Notes: generated from the letters alone by a model not told the origin. A stretch of DNA of 9,304 nt from Nitrospirota bacterium (GCA_021802325.1 JAKAAM010000038.1:1-9304), one strand, 5' to 3'; shown: positions 1-7,137, numbered from the stretch's first letter. Program-made: numbers and translations.

Positions 1-2
1 CG

Positions 3-308
3 ACGGACGGAGGGGTTGTCCTCATGGCGAGCCGGGTCCCCTGGCCCGATCTCTCCATCCTTCCCTGGAGCACGGAGTGCCTCGGAACCATGCTCCGGAA
101 TGCCTGCCGGTCAACGGGAATGGATGTAATTCTTCTCTCCGAAGGATTCGATATCGACCATGCCGAGGATCTTGAAAGAGCAATATTGGCACTGGAAAAA
201 GACCCCCGCAGCTCACGGCAGGCCTTCAGAAATCTGGCCTGCCAACTGCTGGAAACCCCATCGACCCACTTACTCCCTGGAGACGACCTATGGAACCATC
301 GGCACTGA
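3..308 (+). CDS. C-terminal part of a DUF2064/TIGR04282-type glycosyltransferase (rSAM-associated transferase 1), 5' end outside window
   Basis: The frame is open from base 3, so the gene begins upstream of the window; the first ATG at 24 is internal, not the start. The visible protein opens with TDGGVVLM, matching the DGG-Y-LIG stretch of the DUF2064 GT-A-like fold. It continues with a P-W-S-T motif (LPWSTECLGTML) and then VILLSEGFDIDHAEDL, matching the 'DIDTPEDL' end of this family. Such proteins occur with radical SAM enzymes and arsenic methyltransferases in arsenosugar-type clusters and are presumed to move a nucleotide-activated sugar. The stop at 306-308 lies 19 bases past the start of the next gene, so the two are translationally coupled. 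Family assignment is from motif recall on about 100 residues; the donor-binding N-terminus cannot be seen. Confidence 0.72.
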   Translation, partial: TDGGVVLMASRVPWPDLSILPWSTECLGTMLRNACRSTGMDVILLSEGFDIDHAEDLERAILALEKDPRSSRQAFRNLACQLLETPSTHLLPGDDLWNHRH

Positions 309-1402
309 CGCTCCTGGGTCTTTTTCTTCTTTTCATTCTCGGGTTTGCAAACGGAACGAACGATGTCTCGAAGGGGATCGCGACGCTTGCGGGATCGGGA
401 GAGTCCTCCCTTCCGGGAGCCATCGGATGGGGAGCGGTCTGGACGAGCTTGGGGAGCATGAGCGGCATCCTCTGGGGAGGGGCTGTTCTTCACAACATCA
501 CAACCGGCCTCACCAAAAGTGGAACATCTCTTCCAGATGTTGCAAGCATCGCCGTCATCGCCTCCGCAACGGGGTGGGTGCTTCTTTCCTCCCTTGTGGG
601 ATGGCCGGTCTCGACCACCCACGCCATCCTTGGAGGGCTCCTCGGAGCGGGGGCGGCAACCGTGGGGATGGAATCTCTCTCCTGGGATCATGCCGCCAAA
701 ACCGTTCTGCTCCCTCTCCTCCTCAGCCCATTTCTCGCCGGATTCATGGCATTTTTGGCGACGGGAATCTTCCCGAAGCCAGAAGAATCTTCGGGAGGGT
801 TCAAGATCTGCCTTTTTCCTGTTCCCGAACGGATCCCGGGAACTCCCGGAACGGCCCTACTGGAACGAACGGAAACCTGCTTCGTCTGTCCGGACGACTC
901 CCGGCCAGCATCGGCCAACGCCGGCTTCAGGATCGGATCTGGTCCCCTGCACTGGATTTCGGGAGGACTTCTCTCCTTTGCCCGGGGTCTCAATGACACG
1001 CCGAAGTTCGTCGCCGTGGCCCTGCTGGCGATGCCTGCGGGAGAGAACCTTCCCACCTCCCCCCTTTTTCTCGTCTCCGCGCTCGCCATCGGCGCAGGGA
1101 GCTGGTACGGAGGAAAACGGGTGACGACAGTGATGAGCTTTAAGATCGCAAAAATGGACCGTCATCAGGGGCTTCTGGCCAACGCGGTCTCGACCCTCCT
1201 CGTGATCGGAGCCAGCCCCCTGGGGCTTCCAGTCTCGACGACCCACGTTTCGGCCGGCGCGATCCTGGGATCCGGAGCCTCCGGAAAGGAGGGGGGGATT
1301 ATCTGGGGCACCGTCCGGTCGATGGCCGCGGCATGGGTGTTCACGGTCCCGGCCTCGGCGATTCTTGCAGAGATTTTGGTGTGGATACTCCGATCCATAT
1401 AA
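290..1402 (+). CDS. PiT-family inorganic phosphate transporter
   Basis: This is a 370-residue integral membrane protein with the internal two-fold repeat of PiT/Pho-4 (PF01384) carriers. The first signature, GFANGTNDVSK, is at residues 18-28 and its repeat, ARGLNDTPK, at 231-239. A second pair, GWPVSTTH at 104-111 and GLPVSTTH at 312-319, marks equivalent helices in each half. Residues about 160-220 form a polar loop between the halves that contains two cysteines (C197, C200). PiT proteins import phosphate with a metal or proton and can also carry arsenate. The ATG at 290 sits inside the end of the upstream glycosyltransferase gene. Its location between two glycosyltransferases and upstream of an ArsM suggests it serves the arsenic pathway or balances phosphate against arsenate; this is inference. 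Export rather than import cannot be excluded. Confidence 0.93.
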   Translation: MEPSALTLLGLFLLFILGFANGTNDVSKGIATLAGSGESSLPGAIGWGAVWTSLGSMSGILWGGAVLHNITTGLTKSGTSLPDVASIAVIASATGWVLLSSLVGWPVSTTHAILGGLLGAGAATVGMESLSWDHAAKTVLLPLLLSPFLAGFMAFLATGIFPKPEESSGGFKICLFPVPERIPGTPGTALLERTETCFVCPDDSRPASANAGFRIGSGPLHWISGGLLSFARGLNDTPKFVAVALLAMPAGENLPTSPLFLVSALAIGAGSWYGGKRVTTVMSFKIAKMDRHQGLLANAVSTLLVIGASPLGLPVSTTHVSAGAILGSGASGKEGGIIWGTVRSMAAAWVFTVPASAILAEILVWILRSI

Positions 1403-2097
1403 GCGTCATTATCCCCTGCTTCCACGACGAGGTCCGTCTTGGTCGCCTGCTGCCGGAGCTTCGATCCTTCGGAAGCGGCATCAAGGAAATTTTCGTGGTC
1501 GATGCGGCAGCTTCTTCCGAATGCCAGGAATTATGCCAAAAGTATGAAGCAGACTATCTGACCTCTCCCCCTTGCCGGGGGGTCCAGCTCCGGACGGGGG
1601 CCGCAAGGGCGACGGCTGAGGTCCTCTGGTTTCTTCATGCGGATGCCCGGTTTTCTGGAAATCCCCTGGCCGCCATCGACCAGGCCTTCAAGAGCAGAGG
1701 AGCCATAGGAGGATTCTTTCGTTTTCGTTTTGCGGGCCCGAGGCCCTGGCCGGCATCGCTTCTGGAGAGAGCCATCGCCCTTCGGGTTCGATGGGGGACT
1801 CCTTATGGGGACCAGGGAATCTTCATGAGCCAAAAGGCCTACCACCAAAGCGGGGGATTCCCCGAGTGGCCATTGTTCGAAGAGGTTCCCCTCGTCCGGA
1901 AGCTTCGGCAACAAGGGAGATTCATCGACCTCAAGGAGGTGATCCTTGTCGACCCTCGAAAATGGGATCGCGAGGGATGGTGGCGGAGGACTTGGAACAA
2001 TCGACTTCTTGCCACGGCCTTTGCCCTGGGGATCCCGCCTCACCGTCTGGCGGTCCTTTACAATCACCCTCTTCAAACCTTTAGACCTCAAAAATAA
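1381..2097 (+). CDS. TIGR04283-type family-2 glycosyltransferase (rSAM-associated transferase 2, arsenosugar type)
   Basis: The GT-A fold opens with ISVIIPCFHDEVRL (residues 7-20), followed by EIFVVDAA (36-43) where related enzymes have VVDGGS. RGVQLRTGAARA (66-77) corresponds to the 'RGRQMNAGA' motif and FLHADAR (84-90) carries the metal-binding DxD-like site. YGDQGIF (142-148) and GGFPEWPLFEEVPLVRKL (158-175) match the family's C-terminal acceptor/catalytic part. The 238-residue length from the GTG at 1381 fits the family. An upstream ATG at 1333 would add 16 residues and overlap the transporter gene by 70 bases, so the GTG start (22-base overlap, AGAG upstream) is preferred but not proven. 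No transmembrane segment is evident, suggesting a cytoplasmic enzyme. Its partner transferase is the partial gene at the left edge of the window. Confidence 0.85.
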   Translation: MDTPIHISVIIPCFHDEVRLGRLLPELRSFGSGIKEIFVVDAAASSECQELCQKYEADYLTSPPCRGVQLRTGAARATAEVLWFLHADARFSGNPLAAIDQAFKSRGAIGGFFRFRFAGPRPWPASLLERAIALRVRWGTPYGDQGIFMSQKAYHQSGGFPEWPLFEEVPLVRKLRQQGRFIDLKEVILVDPRKWDREGWWRRTWNNRLLATAFALGIPPHRLAVLYNHPLQTFRPQK

Positions 2098-2101
2098 GGA
2101 G
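2096..2101 (+). promoter_or_regulatory. Ribosome binding site of the ArsM-type gene
   Basis: AAGGAG lies 8 bases before the ATG at 2110 and overlaps the stop codon of the preceding glycosyltransferase. It is the clearest Shine-Dalgarno in the operon and fixes the methyltransferase start. Confidence 0.75.
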
Positions 2102-2109
2102 ATTTTGCG

Positions 2110-3162
2110 ATGAAAGGAGCTGTCCAGGAGTATTACGGAAAAGTTCTGAGGGGATCTTCGGATCTCAAAACCAATGCGTGTTGTACCGAGGAAGCCCTTC
2201 CCGAGTATGTGAAGCCGATCCTGGGTCAGATCCATGACGACGTCCTGTCCCGGTATTACGGCTGTGGACTGGTTCTCCCGGAAGCCCTGGAGGGCCTGAC
2301 CGTTTTGGACCTGGGATGCGGGGCCGGTCGGGATGTCTATCTCCTCTCAGGGCTGGTGGGGGAACATGGGCGAGTGACCGGAGTGGACATGACGGAGGAA
2401 CAGCTCGATGTCGCCCGACGCCACCAGGAATTCCACCGGATCGCCTTTGGCTACGCGAAAAGCAATGTGTCCTTTTTATCCGGGGACATTGAGTCCCTTG
2501 ATGCACTGCACCTCCCAGATGGCTGTGTCGATGTCGTCGTCTCCAATTGCGTCGTCAATCTCGTCGTAAACAAGTCCCAGGTCTTCGAAGAGGTTTTCCG
2601 GGTTCTGAAACCGGGGGGAGAGATGTATTTTTCGGATGTGTATGCCGATCGAAGGATGCCGGAAGATCTTTCCAAGGATCCGGTCCTCTATGGGGAATGC
2701 CTCTCCGGTGCGCTTTACTGGAATGACTTCCTGCGCATTGTCCGGGAAAATGGCTTTGTCGACCCTCGCCTTGTATCCGACCGTCCTCTTTCGATCGGTG
2801 ACTCAGAGGTCATCGCCCGAACCGGTCACATCCGATTTTTCTCCGCCACCTATCGACTCTTCAAACTTCAGGAACTTGAAAGTGCCTGTGAAGATTATGG
2901 GCAAACTGTCCTTTACCGGGGGACCCTCCCCCACCTCCCCCACTCCTTCCGGCTCGACCGACATCACCTCTTCGAAACGGGCCGCCATCTTCCCGTCTGC
3001 GGGAATACCTGGCGGATCCTTCACGACACCCGATTCCGTGATCACTTCGAATTTTCGGGTGACTTCAGCCGCCACTTCGGGATCTTTCCGGGATGCGGCA
3101 CCACGATCCCCTTTGACACCACCGGGAACAGACCCGACAAAATGGCAGGGGCGTGTTGCTGA
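2110..3162 (+). CDS. arsM: Arsenite S-adenosylmethionine methyltransferase (ArsM type)
   Basis: This 350-residue protein has the SAM-binding motif VLDLGCGAGRD at 65-75, GVDMTEEQL at 91-99 and the post-motif LKPGGEMYFSDV at 166-177. The cysteines are diagnostic: the C24/C25 pair, C52 in YYGCG, C147 in SNCVVNL and C197 in GECLSGAL. The gaps C24-C52 (28) and C147-C197 (50) equal those between Cys44/Cys72 and Cys174/Cys224 of the Cyanidioschyzon ArsM, as I recall it. The C-terminal part (about 243-350) carries FSATYRLFKLQELE, CEDYGQ, PVCGNT, GIFPGCG and a terminal ACC, typical of the longer ArsM form. Family knowledge: it methylates As(III) stepwise using SAM and thiol reductants. Within this operon it likely supplies a methylated arsenical to the radical SAM enzyme 14 bases downstream. 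All substrate cysteines are present, so activity is expected. Confidence 0.92.
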   Translation: MKGAVQEYYGKVLRGSSDLKTNACCTEEALPEYVKPILGQIHDDVLSRYYGCGLVLPEALEGLTVLDLGCGAGRDVYLLSGLVGEHGRVTGVDMTEEQLDVARRHQEFHRIAFGYAKSNVSFLSGDIESLDALHLPDGCVDVVVSNCVVNLVVNKSQVFEEVFRVLKPGGEMYFSDVYADRRMPEDLSKDPVLYGECLSGALYWNDFLRIVRENGFVDPRLVSDRPLSIGDSEVIARTGHIRFFSATYRLFKLQELESACEDYGQTVLYRGTLPHLPHSFRLDRHHLFETGRHLPVCGNTWRILHDTRFRDHFEFSGDFSRHFGIFPGCGTTIPFDTTGNRPDKMAGACC

Positions 3163-3176
3163 GGGAGGACTAAAAC

Positions 3177-4142
3177 ATGGAGCTTTTTGTTATGGCAGAG
3201 AAGGTCCGGAGCAGCGCCTGGACAAGAACTCCCGATGGAGCGGAACGAGGTTCAATTGAATGCCGGCGACTGGAGGAGGTGTGGTTTCACACAGGGACCG
3301 CCTGCAATCTCTCTTGCCCCTCCTGTCTTGAAGGGTCCCGGCCAGGAGACGACCGGGTCGGCCTCCTCCGTTTTGATGAGGCCCGGCCATTCATCGATGA
3401 GGCCCTCAAACTGGGGGTCCGGCAATTCTCCTTCACCGGGGGTGAGCCCTTTGTCGCAAAGGATCTGATCCCCATTCTCGACTATGCCCTGAGGTTTCGT
3501 CCGTGTCTCGTCCTGACCAACGGGACCGACCCCCTGATCCGCCGTGTAGGAGAGATTCTCCCCTTGAAGAATGCCCCTCACCCGCTTTCCTTTCGGATCA
3601 GCCTCGATCATTACGATCCAAAGGTCCACGACAGGGAGCGAGGGCAAGGAATGCTGAAACGGGCTCTGGAGGGACTCCATATTCTCAAGGATGCGGGGTT
3701 TCATGTGTCGATCGCCTGCCGTATGACCGATGAGACTTTTGAGGTGCGGGCTTCTGGATTTGAAAGGCTTCTCCTCTCCGAAGGATTGCCCGGGGAGATT
3801 CCCCGGATTGAATTCCCTGAGCTCCATCCTCCGGGAACGGCAGTCTCCACTCCTCAAATCTCGCAAAGCTGTATGGAAAGTTACCCGACCGAGGCATCAA
3901 GAAAGTCCTTCATGTGTTCAAAAAGTCGGATGGTGACCAAGGTCGCCGGCCAGATGCGCGTCTATGCCTGTACCCTTGTCGACGATGATTCGGACTTCGA
4001 TATGGGTGCCACCCTCACAGAAAGTCTTGCTGAACCGGTCCGCCTCAAGCACCACCGCTGCTATAGTTGTTTTTCCTGCGGGAGTTCGTGCAGTGAACTG
4101 GCCGACACCGACGGCTCCGCGGAAGAAAAAGCTTATGAATAA
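3177..4142 (+). CDS. Radical SAM enzyme with cysteine-rich C-terminus, arsenosugar-type cluster
   Basis: The 321-residue protein has the radical SAM motif CNLSCPSC (C43, C47, C50), which binds the [4Fe-4S] cluster that cleaves SAM, and the glycine-rich FTGGEP at 86-91 for SAM binding. The C-terminal third has further cysteines: C232, C247, C265 and a CYSCFSCGSSC block (C295, C298, C301, C305). Together with GQMRVYACTLV and DMGATLTESL this resembles a SPASM/twitch-like auxiliary cluster domain. The ATG at 3177 follows GGGAGGA with good spacing; an ATG at 3192 is an alternative. Canonical ArsS (TIGR04167) has a CNLACKHCH-type motif and a different C-terminus, so this is not clearly ArsS. Its location after ArsM suggests it adds a carbon group from SAM to a methylated arsenical, but substrate and product are unknown. 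Confidence 0.87.
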   Translation: MELFVMAEKVRSSAWTRTPDGAERGSIECRRLEEVWFHTGTACNLSCPSCLEGSRPGDDRVGLLRFDEARPFIDEALKLGVRQFSFTGGEPFVAKDLIPILDYALRFRPCLVLTNGTDPLIRRVGEILPLKNAPHPLSFRISLDHYDPKVHDRERGQGMLKRALEGLHILKDAGFHVSIACRMTDETFEVRASGFERLLLSEGLPGEIPRIEFPELHPPGTAVSTPQISQSCMESYPTEASRKSFMCSKSRMVTKVAGQMRVYACTLVDDDSDFDMGATLTESLAEPVRLKHHRCYSCFSCGSSCSELADTDGSAEEKAYE

Positions 4143-6297
4143 CCTCCGGTGGGTCGGAGTCCTTGGGCTGGTTCTGTTCCTTTTCATTTTCTTCGAGATG
4201 CATCTAGCGCGTTACTTTACCTTGAACTCTCTCGCCTCCACCCAAAGTCATCTGATGGCAACCATACACACCAACCCCCTGATGGGGGCCACGATCTTTT
4301 TCTTTCTCTACCTTATTGTTGCCGCTTTTCCACTGGTTCCTCACATCCCGATGTCCCTCGCCGCCGGAGCCCTTTTTGGTCTGTGGACCGGCACCGTCCT
4401 GGCCTCATTTGCCTCGACCATCGGGGCGACCGTGGCCTTTCTTCTGACCCGTCATTTTTTCAGGGAGTGGGTCGAACACCGTTATGGGGAGCACCTTGAA
4501 AGCCTCCAGGAGGGACTTCAGGAAAACGGAGTCCTGTTCCTGTTTTCCCTCAGGATGATCCCTATTGTCCCCTTTTTCCTGGTGAATATTCTCATGGGAC
4601 TCACCCATCTTCCCACTCGATCCTTTTATCTGGTAAGCCAGATCGGCATGTTGCCCGCCACCATACTCTTTGTGCACACAGGCGTCGTTTTCGGAGCCAT
4701 GGCCACTCAGAAAGCCCATCTTTCTCTTGGAACTCTGGCCTCCTTTGCTCTTCTGGGGCTTTTCCCCTGGGTCGCGCGCAAAACCGTCCGGACTCTCCAA
4801 GAAAAAAGAATCAGCAAAAAGTTCATAAAACCCCGAAGATTTGACAGAAATATCATCGTCATCGGGGCCGGCTCTGCCGGTCTGGTGTCCTCTTATATTG
4901 CGGCCGCCGTCAAGGCAAAAGTCACACTGATCGAGGCCTCCGCCATGGGGGGAGACTGCCTCAACACCGGCTGCGTTCCCTCCAAGGCGCTGATCCGGAG
5001 CGCCAAATTCGTGCACCAGATTCGCAAAGCTGCGGCTCTCGGAGTCGCGCGTGCAGAAGTTTTCTTTGATTTTAAAGACATCATGGCCCGCGTTCGCTCC
5101 GTCATTGCCAAGGTCGAGCCGCACGATTCAAGGGAGCGCTACGAGAACATGGGCGTGGAGGTCCTTCAGGGAAGGGGCCGGATCACCTCACCCTGGACGG
5201 TCGAAGTCGACGGACGAACTCTTTCCACCCGATCCATCGTCATTGCCGCCGGGGCCAGCCCCAAAGTTCCCGACCTACCTGGACTTGAGTCCGTGCATTG
5301 GTACACCTCGGACACGATCTGGTCCATCCCGGATCTTCCCCGGAAGCTGGTGATCCTGGGAGGAGGTCCCATCGGTTGCGAACTCGGACAGGCCTTTTCG
5401 CGCCTGGGGAGCTCCGTTACCCTCGTGGAACGGGGGAGGCGCCTTCTGAAAAAAGAAGACCCTGACGTTTCAGAGCTTCTCGAGAAGACACTGTCCGAGG
5501 AAGGGATCGAGGTCTTGACCGGAAGCCGGGCCCTTCGCGCTGAAGCCGGCGCGGATACGCAACATCTGGTTGTGGAAAAAGGCTCAGAGGAGAGGGCCCT
5601 TCCCTTCGACGCCCTCCTCTTGTCCCTGGGACGCGTTCCCAGAACCTCCGGTTACGGCCTTGAGGAACTCGGAATCTCCCTTGGGCAGGATGGAACGATC
5701 GAGACCAACGGTTGGCTCCAGACCAACTTTCCCAATATCTATGCCTGTGGTGATGTGGCCGGACCCTACCAGTTTACCCATGCCGCTGCCCATCAGGCCT
5801 GGTATGCCTCCGTCAACGCCCTTTTTGGCGACATCAAGCTCTTTCGTCCCAACTATAAGGCCATTCCCTGGTGCACCTTCACCGATCCGGAGGTGGCTCG
5901 GGTCGGCCTTTGCGAGCAGGAGGCCCAAGAAAAGAAGACCCCCTACGAACTCACGCGCTTCGAGTTTCGTGAACTTGACAGGGCGATTGCCGACTCGGCG
6001 GAGTCGGGATTTATCAAGATTCTCACGGTTCCAGGAAGTGACCGGATTTTGGGGGTCACCATCGTGGGAGAACGGGCCGGAGACCTTCTGGCAGAATTCG
6101 TGCTGGCAATGTCGCATGGACTGGGCCTGGGGAAGATCCTTTCGACTGTCCATATCTACCCCACATGGTCAGAGTCCAGCAAGTATGCTGCCGGAGTGTG
6201 GCGCCGGGCCCATATTTCTCCGACCCTCCTTCAATGGGTCGGACGCTATCATGCCTGGCTGCGCAATGAGATGCCTTCATATCGGAGAACGAAGTGA
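4135..6297 (+). CDS. Fusion: TVP38/TMEM64 (SNARE-associated/DedA-like) membrane domain plus MerA/LpdA-like FAD disulfide oxidoreductase
   Basis: From the ATG at 4135, inside the end of the radical SAM gene, the protein has 720 residues. Residues 1-215 are hydrophobic, with helices near 8-20, 51-70, 73-105 and 143-155. They carry the TVP38-family features PHIPMSLAAGALFG (69-82) and FLFSLRMIPIVPFFLVN (135-151). After a basic linker (about 216-236) begins a pyridine nucleotide-disulfide oxidoreductase: FAD-binding GAGSAG (244-249), redox-active GGDCLNTGCVPSK (C275/C280), NAD(P)-binding GGGPIG (409-414), FAD motif YACGDVAG (536-543) and a C-terminal dimer domain with HIYPTWSE (673-680). In lipoamide dehydrogenase the residue before P is the catalytic His; here it is Y675, as in MerA-like relatives. 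No HMA domain or C-terminal Cys pair is present, so mercuric reduction is not supported. It probably performs membrane-tethered NAD(P)H-driven thiol or arsenical redox chemistry. Confidence 0.9.
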   Translation: MNNLRWVGVLGLVLFLFIFFEMHLARYFTLNSLASTQSHLMATIHTNPLMGATIFFFLYLIVAAFPLVPHIPMSLAAGALFGLWTGTVLASFASTIGATVAFLLTRHFFREWVEHRYGEHLESLQEGLQENGVLFLFSLRMIPIVPFFLVNILMGLTHLPTRSFYLVSQIGMLPATILFVHTGVVFGAMATQKAHLSLGTLASFALLGLFPWVARKTVRTLQEKRISKKFIKPRRFDRNIIVIGAGSAGLVSSYIAAAVKAKVTLIEASAMGGDCLNTGCVPSKALIRSAKFVHQIRKAAALGVARAEVFFDFKDIMARVRSVIAKVEPHDSRERYENMGVEVLQGRGRITSPWTVEVDGRTLSTRSIVIAAGASPKVPDLPGLESVHWYTSDTIWSIPDLPRKLVILGGGPIGCELGQAFSRLGSSVTLVERGRRLLKKEDPDVSELLEKTLSEEGIEVLTGSRALRAEAGADTQHLVVEKGSEERALPFDALLLSLGRVPRTSGYGLEELGISLGQDGTIETNGWLQTNFPNIYACGDVAGPYQFTHAAAHQAWYASVNALFGDIKLFRPNYKAIPWCTFTDPEVARVGLCEQEAQEKKTPYELTRFEFRELDRAIADSAESGFIKILTVPGSDRILGVTIVGERAGDLLAEFVLAMSHGLGLGKILSTVHIYPTWSESSKYAAGVWRRAHISPTLLQWVGRYHAWLRNEMPSYRRTK

Positions 6298-7070
6298 TGC
6301 CCAAAAACATCCTAAAAATCCCGGGATCCCGCCTGCCCACCCTTTCTTCCGATCAGATGCGAGAGGTCGACCGGATGATGCTCGAGGATCTGGGGATCGA
6401 CCTTCTCCAGATGATGGAACTTGCGGGATATTCTCTGGCTACCCTGACCCAGTCCTTGCTGGGAGAGAAGGTTCATCACGGCCCGATCCTCGTCCTGTCG
6501 GGAGGAGGCAACAACGGGGGAGGGGGAATGACGGCGGCCCGCCATCTCAGAAACCGCGGGGCTGCCGTTTCAGTGATCTTCGTGGGAGATACGCTTAGGA
6601 TGAAACCTGCACCGCTCCACCAGATGCGGAGCCTCCAGGCCATGGGAATCGATGTCGAACACTGGAACGGGAAGGGTCCGGACATTCTCAAACAGAGAAT
6701 TTCGACGGCGACAGGCATCATTGATGCCCTCGTCGGGTATGGTCTCATTCAGCCCCCGCGGGGCGCGATCGGTCGAGCCATTCATGCCATCAACTCGGCT
6801 GGCATTCCTGTTTTTTCCCTCGATGTTCCATCGGGGTTCGAGACCACGCAAGGGATCATTCTCGATCCTTGTGTCAGGGCTACGGCGACTCTTGCGCTGG
6901 CCCTCCCTAAATCGGGCTTACTCTCCCTGCAGGGACGCCAGGTGGCCGGTCGAGTTTTTGTTACCGACATTGGCGTCCCCGGACTTATTTACAATAGGAT
7001 GGGATTTATATTTAAATCCCCTTTCATGAAAGAGACGCTTATCGAGGTGGTTGATTATAAAGACCCGTAA
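6297..7070 (+). CDS. Stand-alone YjeF N-terminal domain protein (NAD(P)H-hydrate epimerase type, divergent)
   Basis: This 257-residue protein lacks the C-terminal dehydratase domain found in E. coli YjeF/NnrD fusions. Family features in order: LSSDQMREVDRMMLEDLGI (17-35), MELAGYSLA (40-48), nucleotide-binding GGGNNGGGGMTAARHL (69-84), IIDALVGYGL (141-150), SLDVPSG (174-180) and ALPKSGLLS (202-210). Known relatives epimerise damaged R-NAD(P)HX to the S form. Two usual acids are changed: the D of NNGGDG is G here, and the 'SGLDADTG' stretch reads SGFETTQG, so epimerase activity is uncertain. The start overlaps the stop of the oxidoreductase as TGATG; a GTG at 6294 is an alternative, with GGAG at 6283-6286 serving either. 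The coupling to an NAD(P)H-dependent flavoenzyme suggests cofactor repair or a reassigned role. The last 30 codons are unusually AT-rich and hold a palindrome. Confidence 0.82.
   Translation: MPKNILKIPGSRLPTLSSDQMREVDRMMLEDLGIDLLQMMELAGYSLATLTQSLLGEKVHHGPILVLSGGGNNGGGGMTAARHLRNRGAAVSVIFVGDTLRMKPAPLHQMRSLQAMGIDVEHWNGKGPDILKQRISTATGIIDALVGYGLIQPPRGAIGRAIHAINSAGIPVFSLDVPSGFETTQGIILDPCVRATATLALALPKSGLLSLQGRQVAGRVFVTDIGVPGLIYNRMGFIFKSPFMKETLIEVVDYKDP
7001..7020. repeat. Near-perfect 20-bp palindrome in AT-rich patch, possible operator or promoter region
   Basis: GGGATTTATATTTAAATCCC pairs along its whole length except for one T/T position. It lies in the 3' end of the YjeF-N gene, about 118 bases before the anti-sigma start, within an AT-rich stretch unlike the surrounding coding DNA. 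It could be an operator or promoter element for the anti-sigma/sigma pair, or a coincidental coding palindrome. There is no T-tract after it, so a terminator is unlikely. Confidence 0.4.
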
Positions 7071-7091
7071 ACATATCGATCTTGGATTTCT

Positions 7092-7097
7092 AGGAGG
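7092..7097 (+). promoter_or_regulatory. Orphan Shine-Dalgarno-like AGGAGG
   Basis: A perfect AGGAGG stands between the YjeF-N and anti-sigma genes, but no ATG, GTG or TTG follows at 5-10 bases. The nearest plausible start is 41 bases away at 7138. It may be coincidence, a ribosome standby site, or the trace of a lost start codon. Confidence 0.3.
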
Positions 7098-7137
7098 TTC
7101 TCATACGGGGGGAACGTCAATCGGAAAGGGCCGGAAG

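Noticed and set aside
160..996. + strand frame of 278 codons across the glycosyltransferase end and the PiT gene
   Set aside because: Composition is arginine/glycine/histidine-rich without motifs; PiT signatures in the other frame are decisive.
1531..2235. Reverse-strand frame of 234 codons
   Set aside because: It is antisense to the family-2 glycosyltransferase and the ArsM start and shows no recognisable motif.
3964..4134. 57-residue N-terminal extension of the TVP38-oxidoreductase fusion
   Set aside because: It would overlap the radical SAM gene by 179 bases, and its residues are the off-frame reading of that gene's cysteine-rich tail. The ATG at 4135 places the start directly before the first membrane helix.
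4135..6297. Mercuric reductase (MerA) call for the flavoenzyme
   Set aside because: There is no N-terminal heavy-metal-associated domain and no C-terminal vicinal cysteine pair, so only membership of the MerA/LpdA-like superfamily is supported.
5570..6598. Long + strand frame of 342 codons overlapping the oxidoreductase and YjeF-N genes
   Set aside because: It is proline/serine/arginine-rich and without family motifs, while both overlapped genes have clear conserved motifs; it is a GC-driven shadow frame.
7111..7115. GGAAC as an ECF -35 promoter element for autoregulation
   Set aside because: No convincing -10 element lies 15-18 bases downstream, and the motif is too short to call alone.
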